A stretch of 32,736 nt of DNA from Candidatus Segatella violae. Its GTDB lineage: Bacteria > Bacteroidota > Bacteroidia > Bacteroidales > Bacteroidaceae. The notes beneath the pieces are model-generated. The model did no database searches. It worked only from the letters and a program-made list of their open reading frames with translations, and was not told the origin of the DNA. Shown piece after piece: positions 16,035 to 23,459 of this stretch (within the stretch, counting starts at the first letter, position 1; the number at the start of each line of letters is the position of its first letter). Location: the NCBI GenBank assembly GCA_002440225.1, contig DJSH01000055.1:10491-43226 (forward strand). Reading direction: 5' to 3'. The position numbers were made by a program, and so were the translations under genes.

Positions 16035-16823
16035 TTAGCTGCGAATGTCGTCCCAGAAACTTTCTCGCTTTCTCTTGCTGGCTGGCTTGTTGCCGCCACC
16101 TGCACTAGAGAGTGTTGGTGGAATACCCTCAGACTCGGAGGAGCGAACCTTGTTCTGAATCTTCTCGTTGCGGGCTTGCATGGCTGCCTCGTCACGTGCG
16201 GAAGCGATGTCGGAATCATAGTTGTAGGCTTGCTGGAAAAGCTTCCATGTATCGGAGGAGATATTGCCTTCCTCTGCATCGGCGATAACACCCCATACTT
16301 TTCCGTAGAGGTCGTTAGCCTCATCCTCGGAGAGACCTAACTTGTCGAGAGCCTCACGTGATTTCTGCAAGTTCTTCATCAGCTGTTCGCCATGTTTCTC
16401 TTGCTCGGCAACCTTCTCCTGATACTCGGTAATCTGGTCGGCAACCTTCTTGCCCAGTTCCTCGTCTTCGAGAGCAGCCTTGATGTCGATGCCCTGTGAA
16501 GCCATCCACTCGAATGGGTGCATACCTTTTCGGGTAGAGTCGAGCACCATGGCAGCGAGCCACTTGTTGTTGTCGAGCATCTTTGACAACGCCTGTCCGC
16601 TCTCCTCGTACTTGCCGAGTGCGTCGGCATCATCGTTCATAGCCGCATAACGTGCTTCCTTATCCTCAAAGTCGATGTCCTTGTGTCGCTTGGAGAAACG
16701 CTTGGAGAACGCCGTGCGATTAGGTCGCTCGTCTACAGGAGGAGCAGCCTCGGCAGACTCAGCAGGAGCAGCATTCTCTAGAGCTGCCTCTGCATTCTGT
16801 TTTTCAAGTTCTTCTTTTGTCAT
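16035..16823 (-). CDS. Capsid scaffold-like protein
   Basis: A 262-residue, strongly charged, helical protein. The N-terminus is Glu/Ala/Pro-rich (about 5-35). Residues about 120-165 form a probable coiled coil (KVADQITEYQEKVAEQEKHG, then EQLMKNLQKSREALDKLG). The C-terminus ends in a basic patch (KPASKRKRESFWDDIRS), the place where scaffolds often contact the capsid protein. It lies 34 bases upstream of the capsid gene and is the first gene of the reverse late operon, with its start 31 bases from a late-type promoter. Scaffold function is inferred from composition, length and position. Confidence 0.7.
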   Translation of the reverse strand: MTKEELEKQNAEAALENAAPAESAEAAPPVDERPNRTAFSKRFSKRHKDIDFEDKEARYAAMNDDADALGKYEESGQALSKMLDNNKWLAAMVLDSTRKGMHPFEWMASQGIDIKAALEDEELGKKVADQITEYQEKVAEQEKHGEQLMKNLQKSREALDKLGLSEDEANDLYGKVWGVIADAEEGNISSDTWKLFQQAYNYDSDIASARDEAAMQARNEKIQNKVRSSESEGIPPTLSSAGGGNKPASKRKRESFWDDIRS

Positions 16824-16853
16824 AATTTTTCTTTAACCGATTAAACTTTGTGG

Positions 16854-16893
16854 CAAAGATGCAAAGAAATCGGAATCGTGTTTCCGTGTTTCC
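16854..16893 (-). promoter_or_regulatory. Phage late-type promoter, reverse (scaffold-capsid-fibre operon)
   Basis: On the reverse strand GGAAACACGGAA (16893-16882), exactly 20 bases, then CATCTTTG (16861-16854). The start codon at 16823 is 31 bases from the last G. The element replaces the usual TTTG at -33, and the same arrangement is found at 16914 and 28271. Confidence 0.7.
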
Positions 16894-16925
16894 GAGGCAT
16901 ATTATATTTGCTCGGAAACACGGAA
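16882..16925. repeat. Perfect 15-bp inverted repeat between the divergent head operons
   Basis: TTCCGTGTTTCCGAG (16882-16896) is the exact complement of CTCGGAAACACGGAA (16911-16925), with a 14-base centre holding TATATTTG (16903-16910). GTGTTTCC is also repeated in tandem at 16878-16893. The repeat is explained by two facing copies of the late promoter element. Confidence 0.85.
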
Positions 16926-16953
16926 TAGAAAAAGGGCAATATGGCTATTTTTG
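16914..16953 (+). promoter_or_regulatory. Phage late-type promoter, forward (portal-terminase operon)
   Basis: GGAAACACGGAA (16914-16925), exactly 20 bases, then TATTTTTG (16946-16953), a full -7 match. The ATG at 16983 is 30 bases downstream. The in-frame ATG at 16941 lies inside this promoter, which argues against it as the start. Confidence 0.7.
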
Positions 16954-16982
16954 CGCCTATATTTATAATAATGTGTAAAAAA

Positions 16983-18989
16983 ATGGCAAAGACCAAAATA
17001 CTGACACTTAGCAAGGTGATGCCACGGCGCAACACATACGACTCGGTGAAGGCACGAAAACGCAGACAGGAGCACGGAACGGACATGGAGCTGCTGACCC
17101 GATGCAGGAACGCTTGGAACAACCTGAGCGGCGTGCGTGAGACGAGAGCCAGAACCATGAGATACTGCACAGGCGACCAATGGAGCGACATCATCAGAGT
17201 GTACAAAGATGGCTGTTGGGAGGAAATGACAGAGCGCACTTATATGGAGAAGCGCAACATGACCCCGATGAGCAACAACATCATGGTGAGCATCTTGGAA
17301 TCAATAGCAGGTCTCTATGCCAAGCAGGGCACGGAGCCAGTTTGTTTTGCGAGAGACAACGAATCAAGGCAGTTGAGCGACATGATGAGTGCCACGATGC
17401 AGTGTAACTGGCAGACCACGGAAATGCAGGACCTACTGAACCACGCCATCAAGGACTACCTACAAGGAGGACAGATGTTTGTGAGGGAGAGCTGGGAAGA
17501 CAAGGAACTGGAAATGCCAGACGCTTGGACGGAGCTGATGGAACCCGACCACATGTTTTTTGAGTGTGGCAGCGACCCAAGACACAACGACCTCAGCTTG
17601 ATAGGCGTGCTGCATGACGTGAGCCGAGAAGACTTGTATCAGAAATTTGCCAGAGAGGAATATGGACTTACCATCAACGACCTGAATAGTATCTTCGACA
17701 TACAGGATTCTTACGAGAGCGAAGGTGGCTATGAGTTTAACGAGGAGAAATCGTTGGAGAACCTCAGCTTCGATTACAGCAACAAGGGAAAGCACTACGT
17801 GAGGGTGATTGAGGTATGGACCACAGAGACCAAGCCAAGGCTGCAATGCTTCGACCCGATAGCGACAAGTGGCAACAACGCATATTTCCGCATAGACCTA
17901 GAAGACACGGCTATGATAAACAAACTGAGAAACGACAACATCAAGCGTGAACAGCAATATGAGGAAATGGGCGTGCCAGAGGACGAGAGAGCCTACATCA
18001 AGAGTTGGGAGGTAGCAGACAAGTACTGGTACTACACCTATATGGCACCAGACGGCACGGTGCTCTGCCAAGGGGAAACGCCATACGACTACAAGAGCCA
18101 TCCCTTCACGATGAAACTATATCCGTACATCAACGGAGAGATTCACCCCTTCATGGCGAACGTGATAGACCAACAGCGGTACATCAACCGACTGATCGTG
18201 ATGAACGATATGGCATTGAGAAGCAGCTTCAAGGGCTTCAAGATGATACCAAGGACCGTGCTTGGCGACAGGACACCAGAACAATTCATGCAAGAAGCCA
18301 TCGAATATGACGGATGGATATTCTATTCGCCTAAGCGAACAATGCCGAACGTGAAGCCAGAGATTATCACCAGCAACGCCGTGAACATCGGCACCAACGA
18401 ACTGCTGCAGATAGAGCTGAACCTGATAAGAGAGGTAACGAATGTATCGGGAGCCTTGCAGGGCAAGACCCCAAGCGCAGGTACATCGGCGGCAAGATAT
18501 GCGCAGGAGAGTCAGAACGCCACCACCTCGCTCTTCACTATACTGAGCGACATGGAGGTGTTCACCGAGCGACTGGCTACCAAGAAATGCATGACTATAC
18601 AGCAGTTCTATGAGGACGGTAGGAAAATATTTGACAAGAGCGGATTGAACGTATATAACTACGACCGACTTTCGGCTAGAGACATCCACTTCAAGATAAG
18701 CATCAAGAACGCTGCTGCCACGGCTGCATACAACACGGCACAGAATGACGAGCTGAAAGAGTTGCTCGGCATGGGAGCCATCAACCTTGTGCAGTACTTG
18801 CAGAACGTAAACGAGCCATACGCAGACAAGCTTTTGGCAAGCGTTCAGGAACAGCAGGCGCAACTGGAAGCTATGTATCAGCAACAGGCAGCACAGCAGG
18901 GCGGCGTGCAGCTTGATGAGAACGGACAGGTGCAGGGCGCAGACCAGAACGCCGTGAACCAATTCTTTAACTATAACAACGTGGCATAA
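16983..18989 (+). CDS. Portal protein
   Basis: A 668-residue protein from the ATG at 16983. The earlier ATGs at 16941 and 16971 fall in the promoter or too close to the predicted transcript start, and the chosen one follows GTGTAAAAAA. Near residues 60-70 it has YCTGDQW, and soon after NMTPMSNNIMVSILESIAGL, the pattern of podovirus-type portals. A helical core ends in a Gln-rich C-terminus (QAQLEAMYQQQAAQQGG). The portal forms the dodecameric ring through which DNA is packaged and ejected, binding terminase outside and the adaptor below. It starts the forward operon that contains both terminase genes. Its TAATG junction with the next gene overlaps by one base. Confidence 0.85.
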   Translation: MAKTKILTLSKVMPRRNTYDSVKARKRRQEHGTDMELLTRCRNAWNNLSGVRETRARTMRYCTGDQWSDIIRVYKDGCWEEMTERTYMEKRNMTPMSNNIMVSILESIAGLYAKQGTEPVCFARDNESRQLSDMMSATMQCNWQTTEMQDLLNHAIKDYLQGGQMFVRESWEDKELEMPDAWTELMEPDHMFFECGSDPRHNDLSLIGVLHDVSREDLYQKFAREEYGLTINDLNSIFDIQDSYESEGGYEFNEEKSLENLSFDYSNKGKHYVRVIEVWTTETKPRLQCFDPIATSGNNAYFRIDLEDTAMINKLRNDNIKREQQYEEMGVPEDERAYIKSWEVADKYWYYTYMAPDGTVLCQGETPYDYKSHPFTMKLYPYINGEIHPFMANVIDQQRYINRLIVMNDMALRSSFKGFKMIPRTVLGDRTPEQFMQEAIEYDGWIFYSPKRTMPNVKPEIITSNAVNIGTNELLQIELNLIREVTNVSGALQGKTPSAGTSAARYAQESQNATTSLFTILSDMEVFTERLATKKCMTIQQFYEDGRKIFDKSGLNVYNYDRLSARDIHFKISIKNAAATAAYNTAQNDELKELLGMGAINLVQYLQNVNEPYADKLLASVQEQQAQLEAMYQQQAAQQGGVQLDENGQVQGADQNAVNQFFNYNNVA

Positions 18990-19504
18990 TGAGCGAGAAA
19001 ACGATAAGCATCAATGTTTCGGACCTAAAAAAGATGGTAAAGGAACAGCTTTCATTTGTCGGAAAGCGACAGGGTGACAAGCAGGGAAACACCATGTTTG
19101 CAGGTGTTACCCTATCGAGCACCGAGGAGGCTATCCTAAACAAAGCCATCCATGGAGCGGCTGAGACGTTCGCCAGCGAGCTATCACCCAAGATAACGAG
19201 CTACAACGAATCGGGTACGGAAGGCACGCTGACCTTTAGTACTTATGGGCTAAACGATGCCAAGGTAGGAGCGGTGGAAAACATCTTTACCAACTATGCC
19301 ATCGCCTACATTGGGAAGGTAACGCTAGGGAAGAATTATCCAGAGCTAGCGAAGGAATTTGCCGATGAAACGGCTAGCTATCTGGAGAGTGCCATCAAGC
19401 TGGCTTACTCCATAGACGCACCATCAAAAAGCGACAAGACCCTAAAGGACATGACAGGCACGATGTATAATGATGACGGAACGCCATTCAGGGGTGTAAT
19501 TTAA
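18989..19504 (+). CDS. Unknown head/tail protein following the portal
   Basis: A 171-residue protein whose ATG overlaps the portal stop (TAATG), so translation is probably coupled. The N-terminus, ISINVSDLKKMVKEQLSF, is basic and helical. The rest is mostly helical, with repeated Ala/Glu stretches (TEEAILNKAIHGAAETFASE, KEFADETASYLESAIKLAYS). No cysteine, membrane segment or catalytic motif is visible. It sits where podoviruses often encode head-completion or core proteins, which is the most likely class, but I do not recognise the family. Confidence 0.65.
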   Translation: MSEKTISINVSDLKKMVKEQLSFVGKRQGDKQGNTMFAGVTLSSTEEAILNKAIHGAAETFASELSPKITSYNESGTEGTLTFSTYGLNDAKVGAVENIFTNYAIAYIGKVTLGKNYPELAKEFADETASYLESAIKLAYSIDAPSKSDKTLKDMTGTMYNDDGTPFRGVI

Positions 19505-19517
19505 AACTGAAAAGAAT

Positions 19518-20321
19518 ATGATTATAAAATTCCAAATTGTGAAACAGGCTGTAGTGAACGCCGTGAAGACAGCCACCTATCTGAAAGGAAAGATAGACGA
19601 GGCATCGGACCCGAAGGCTGCAAAGCTTGCAGGGCAGGAGATAGCCACGGATGACGAGGTACACGAAAGCACCCTCACGAAAGACTTTGACACTGCGCTG
19701 GAGATATTGAAGACCTTCTTCGTGGACTATCTAGTGGCAACGCCTCAGACCGTTGGCGACAATGTAATCTACTACGGCGACAAGACGGACGGCGTGGTGG
19801 AGTTTACACTATCTGTCTCTAGACGATACAACGGAACGCTGACCGATGCGCTGGCTAGACTCTCGGCAAAATATGTAGAGGACTACATGATATTCCAGTG
19901 GTGGCTTAAAACCACCAACCTGAAACAAGCTGAGCCTTATCAGGCGGCACTCGGCGTGGATGAGCAATCCATCAGAAAGTGCTTCGTGATGAGCGGTCCG
20001 ATACTGCCAACGGTGCCCTACCCAACCGAGTTGACAGCCAAGGTGAACGGCGAAGGCGTGGAGGGAGAGATAACCCTGGAGAAGGGAGAGGAAGCTACCC
20101 TATCCTACTCGCTGAACAGCGGTGCCATCGACGACATAGAGGCAAGGAGCGAGAACCCAAGCATCGTGGAGATTCACAGATGCAGGGAGCGCAGGGCTTT
20201 CACCCTTGTGCCCAAGAACACAGGGTTTTGCAAGGTGCAGCTGTGGTCCAGACACAGCGACAAGCTGAACTTTGATTGTGACGTAATCGTAACAGAGGAG
20301 GAAGGATATGACGGAATTTAA
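19518..20321 (+). CDS. Virion protein with C-terminal Ig-like (BIG2-type) domain
   Basis: A 267-residue protein from the ATG at 19518, 13 bases after the previous stop. Residues 1-160 are helical and mixed, with YVEDYMIFQWWLKTTNLKQA near 120-140. Residues about 170-262 have the beta-strand pattern of bacterial Ig-like domains (ENPSIVEIHRCRERRAFTLV, NTGFCKVQLWSRHSDKL). Such domains on virions are thought to stick weakly to carbohydrate or mucus. The C-terminus overlaps the next gene by 14 bases. Which virion part it forms cannot be told from the sequence. Confidence 0.65.
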   Translation: MIIKFQIVKQAVVNAVKTATYLKGKIDEASDPKAAKLAGQEIATDDEVHESTLTKDFDTALEILKTFFVDYLVATPQTVGDNVIYYGDKTDGVVEFTLSVSRRYNGTLTDALARLSAKYVEDYMIFQWWLKTTNLKQAEPYQAALGVDEQSIRKCFVMSGPILPTVPYPTELTAKVNGEGVEGEITLEKGEEATLSYSLNSGAIDDIEARSENPSIVEIHRCRERRAFTLVPKNTGFCKVQLWSRHSDKLNFDCDVIVTEEEGYDGI

Positions 20322-20919
20322 CTCATTGCACCCGATGCACTTTGACCGAGAGCGAGGATGGGAACCGGTGTCCAACCCATTCTTACCTCGCCCACCCAGA
20401 CCTGCGCACCGATATTTTGATAAGCACATCTTCATCTATGCCAACCAACTATGGTATGACATAGATGCAACGACAAGTCTTGTGGGAAGAAACAGACGTG
20501 GCAACCAGACGAGCCAAGAGGAAATGGTGCCAACGAGCGAGAACGACCAAGAGAGACCGATGTTCTACCGATGGTTTGACAAATACCTACAGAAAGCAGA
20601 GTCTGTTCTGTCGGCTTACGTGATGAAACCAGAGGGTAGAGTGAGAGACAACGCCTTGAAGGAATGGGAAGAGAAGGAAATATGGCTGAGGATGCCCGAC
20701 TACTGGGACGATACAAGGTTAGACAGCTTGGCGTCAGCCATCCACGACTACATCATAGCTGGCGCACTCTTGGAATACTTCAAGCTGACCCTCACCAGCA
20801 AAGACCCACTGACGGTAGACAAGGCAACGGACCTAGAGGATGCTGAGCTGGAAATGATAGACTGCGCCAACGCAACCAAGGCAGGGGCTATGATACATAC
20901 CCTCAAGCCATTTGGATAA
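20308..20919 (+). CDS. Unknown protein of the portal-terminase operon
   Basis: A 203-residue protein from the ATG at 20308, overlapping the previous gene by 14 bases. The N-terminal 30 residues are Pro/Arg-rich (EPVSNPFLPRPPRPAHRYFD). The rest is helical and rich in Trp and Tyr (FYRWFDKYLQKAESVLSAYV, EWEEKEIWLRMPDYWDDTRL). It contains ASAIHDYIIAGALLEYFKLT, typical of an amphipathic helix. Its place between head genes suggests a connector or minor head protein. No family name comes to mind. Confidence 0.65.
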   Translation: MTEFNSLHPMHFDRERGWEPVSNPFLPRPPRPAHRYFDKHIFIYANQLWYDIDATTSLVGRNRRGNQTSQEEMVPTSENDQERPMFYRWFDKYLQKAESVLSAYVMKPEGRVRDNALKEWEEKEIWLRMPDYWDDTRLDSLASAIHDYIIAGALLEYFKLTLTSKDPLTVDKATDLEDAELEMIDCANATKAGAMIHTLKPFG

Positions 20920-20937
20920 TGTAAAAAAATATAGCTT

Positions 20938-21333
20938 ATGGAAGATTTCGAATACCAGACCGTAAGGGAACTGCAGAAGGAAAGGGCTGAAAAAGCCAAG
21001 AAAATTCTGCCTGTCAACAAGAGCGCACAGAAGGAGTTCTTGCGAGACCTCTTGGCTCGACACCAAGAACGGTTTGAGGAAAAGATGATAGAGCTGTCGG
21101 AATACGACCCCAAGACATACTGCACCATCTACGCCAACCTGATGAAGCACATGATACCAAAGCAGAGCGAGGTAAGCGTGACGCATGGGCTGGACGAGGA
21201 CTTCAAGCAGTTGGCAGCCCTCAGCATGACAAAGGTGGGCGACGACAAGACGCTGGGTGTGACTACATCTCCACAAATACAAGACGTGGACTTTGAGGAA
21301 CTAAACGATTTGGCGCATGGCACTGGTAACTGA
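20938..21333 (+). CDS. Putative terminase small subunit
   Basis: A 131-residue, helical, charged protein encoded immediately before the large terminase and overlapping it by 17 bases. The middle reads KEFLRDLLARHQERFEEKM and then YDPKTYCTIYANLMKHMIPK, a layout (helices ending in a Pro-Lys segment before a polar linker) that I know from small proteins preceding large terminases in Bacteroidales phages. The acidic end, DVDFEELNDLAHGTG, could bind the large subunit. Small terminases recognise phage DNA to start packaging. The assignment rests on size, position and this pattern. Confidence 0.55.
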   Translation: MEDFEYQTVRELQKERAEKAKKILPVNKSAQKEFLRDLLARHQERFEEKMIELSEYDPKTYCTIYANLMKHMIPKQSEVSVTHGLDEDFKQLAALSMTKVGDDKTLGVTTSPQIQDVDFEELNDLAHGTGN

Positions 21334-23452
21334 CAAAGAAATAGACGACCTCGTAGCCGAGAACCGAAGACGGTATGACGAGATATATGGCACCTACGAC
21401 CCATGGACTGGCGAAAACTGCTACGACATGGAACATAGGGAGCTATTGGAGTTGCCAGACTTCATGATCAAGAAGATGTGGGTACCGAGGGAGTGCATGC
21501 GTACCTTATTATATAGGGGACTGAGACAGGTGGGCAGTCTGAAAGAATACATCATACAGGTGTGGGGCAAGGAGTATAACGAAAAAAGCTACTACACCAA
21601 GCAGCTCATCATGGTGCTGACCTTCGAAATCATGAAGGTGAGATTCAGGGAAGACCCCGAGTTTGCGCTGTATGCGACCGACAAGATAGAAGACAAGGTG
21701 ACAGGTAACATGATACCCTTCAAGCTGAACTATCCACAGAGAAAGCTATTGAAGATATTCGAGGACCTGCGCACAAGCGGAGCAGCCATCCGAGTAGTCA
21801 TATTGAAGGCTCGTCAGTGGGGAGGCTCTACCCTAACCCAGCTCTACATCAAGTGGCTGCAAGACTTTAGAAGAGACGGATGGAACGCCATCGTGCTGGC
21901 ACAGCAGAAGAACACGGCGAAGAAAATCAAGGCTATGTACCGAAAGGCATTGGAGAATCAGCCCGGTTGGACGCTCGGACACAGCGGTGCCAAGCTACAA
22001 TTCTCGCCTTATGAAAACTCACCAGACGATTTCCAAGTGACGGACGGCATGAGAGCCATCAGACGAAGCACGCTGACCGTGGCATCCTTCGAGAATTTCG
22101 ATAGCGTGCGTGGTAGCAACTTCCACTGCGCCCACTATTCGGAGGTGGCTTACTGGAAGAAGACTCCCGAGCACGACCCTGAGGGCGTGATTTCGTCTAT
22201 CTCGGGTGGTATCAGAAACCAAGAGGACAACTTGGAGGTGTTTGAGAGCACAGGCAAGGGTAACTCAGGATTCTTCTACGAGAAATGCCAACTAGCCATG
22301 GACCCGAAGAACAACGATGCTTACTCGTTCCTCTTCATCCCTTGTTTCTTCATCGAGCACGACATGGAGGATGTGAAGAACGAGAGAGCCTTTGCCAAGT
22401 GGCTCTTGCAGAACAGAGACAAGAGCACAAACCCGAAGGGCTACCGAGAGACAGGCAAGTTCTTCTGGCGAATGTGGGAGAAGGGAGCTTGCTTCCAAGC
22501 CATCGAATGGTACAGGAACTTTAGAAACAAGTTTACCACACATGCCTTCTGCGCCACCGAGGCACCAGTGGACGAGGAAGATGCCTTCCGTAACTCTGGC
22601 AACTTGGTATTCAACCCCTATTCTATTGATGATTTGCAGAAGAAATACAAGCGTGAGCCTCTGTATACTGCCGACATCATGGTGAACACGGCGGTGAAGA
22701 ACGAGCAGACCATCAACAAATCGAAGATAGACATCAGAACGGACGGCATGGGCGACTTGAAGATTTGGGCGGTGCCGAACGTGCTGCAAGTGGAAAACAG
22801 ATACGTGGTGAGCGTGGATATTGGTGGCAAGAGCTCAACATCGGACTATACGGTGATGACTGTGATAGACCGCTTCGGCATGATACCAACCATCAAGGGC
22901 AAGCCTAGGGTGGTGGCTAGATACAGGGGACACGTAAGACACGACAAGTTGGCGTGGATGGCGGCAGCACTGGCTCACTACTACGATGACGCACTCTTGG
23001 TGATAGAGAGCAACACTGCCGACCGAGAAAAAAACAACAACACGGAAGGCGACCACTTCGGAAGCATCCTGAACGAGATAGCAGACTACTACGAGAACCT
23101 GTATCAGCGCACCACTAGCCCAGAGGACGTGACGGACGATGTGCTGGCTAAGTATGGATTCCAGACCAACAAACTGACGAAGGGATGGGTAATCGACAAC
23201 TTGGAGCAGTTTGTAGACGATATGTTATGGGACGAGCCAGACAAGGAAATGTATCATGAGCTGAGAATCTATGAGCGACACGATGATGGCAGCCTCGGAA
23301 ACATCGTAGGAAACGGCAACCATGACGATGTGCTGATGAGCACTGCCATCGGCTTGTGGGTGAGCGCCAACGACATGGAGAAGCCAAGGTGGAAACAGAA
23401 GGAGAAACATAGCAGCGGTGGTGACGGCGTGCATACGGCTGCAAAAATATAA
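21317..23452 (+). CDS. terL: Terminase large subunit (packaging ATPase and nuclease)
   Basis: A 711-residue protein. Residues about 160-173 give VVILKARQWGGSTL, the Walker-A-type site of large terminases. HCAHYSEVAYW (about 270-280) is the Walker B with its catalytic Glu in SEVA, and FESTGKG (309-315) is the coupling motif. The C-terminal nuclease has VSVDIGGKSSTSDYTVM with the first Asp, LLVIESNTADRE with a Glu, and NHDDVLMSTAIG with a late Asp, as expected of the RNase H-like fold. It moves DNA into the head through the portal and cuts it. The ATG overlaps the small gene before it; the next gene begins eight bases after its stop. Confidence 0.95.
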   Translation: MALVTDKEIDDLVAENRRRYDEIYGTYDPWTGENCYDMEHRELLELPDFMIKKMWVPRECMRTLLYRGLRQVGSLKEYIIQVWGKEYNEKSYYTKQLIMVLTFEIMKVRFREDPEFALYATDKIEDKVTGNMIPFKLNYPQRKLLKIFEDLRTSGAAIRVVILKARQWGGSTLTQLYIKWLQDFRRDGWNAIVLAQQKNTAKKIKAMYRKALENQPGWTLGHSGAKLQFSPYENSPDDFQVTDGMRAIRRSTLTVASFENFDSVRGSNFHCAHYSEVAYWKKTPEHDPEGVISSISGGIRNQEDNLEVFESTGKGNSGFFYEKCQLAMDPKNNDAYSFLFIPCFFIEHDMEDVKNERAFAKWLLQNRDKSTNPKGYRETGKFFWRMWEKGACFQAIEWYRNFRNKFTTHAFCATEAPVDEEDAFRNSGNLVFNPYSIDDLQKKYKREPLYTADIMVNTAVKNEQTINKSKIDIRTDGMGDLKIWAVPNVLQVENRYVVSVDIGGKSSTSDYTVMTVIDRFGMIPTIKGKPRVVARYRGHVRHDKLAWMAAALAHYYDDALLVIESNTADREKNNNTEGDHFGSILNEIADYYENLYQRTTSPEDVTDDVLAKYGFQTNKLTKGWVIDNLEQFVDDMLWDEPDKEMYHELRIYERHDDGSLGNIVGNGNHDDVLMSTAIGLWVSANDMEKPRWKQKEKHSSGGDGVHTAAKI

Positions 23453-23459
23453 CAAGACA

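Noticed and set aside
16903..16910. TATATTTG in the centre of the palindrome as the portal -7 box
   Set aside because: No element lies 20 bases upstream of it in the same geometry; TATTTTTG at 16946 fits the shared pattern and the start codon distance.
16882..16925. The 15-bp inverted repeat as a repressor operator or replication origin
   Set aside because: Each arm is a copy of the promoter element also found singly at 28271, so promoter function explains it more simply; an overlapping regulator cannot be excluded.
16941..16982. Longer portal start at ATG 16941
   Set aside because: It lies inside the late-type promoter (-7 box at 16946-16953); ATG 16983 has the A-rich leader and the correct distance.
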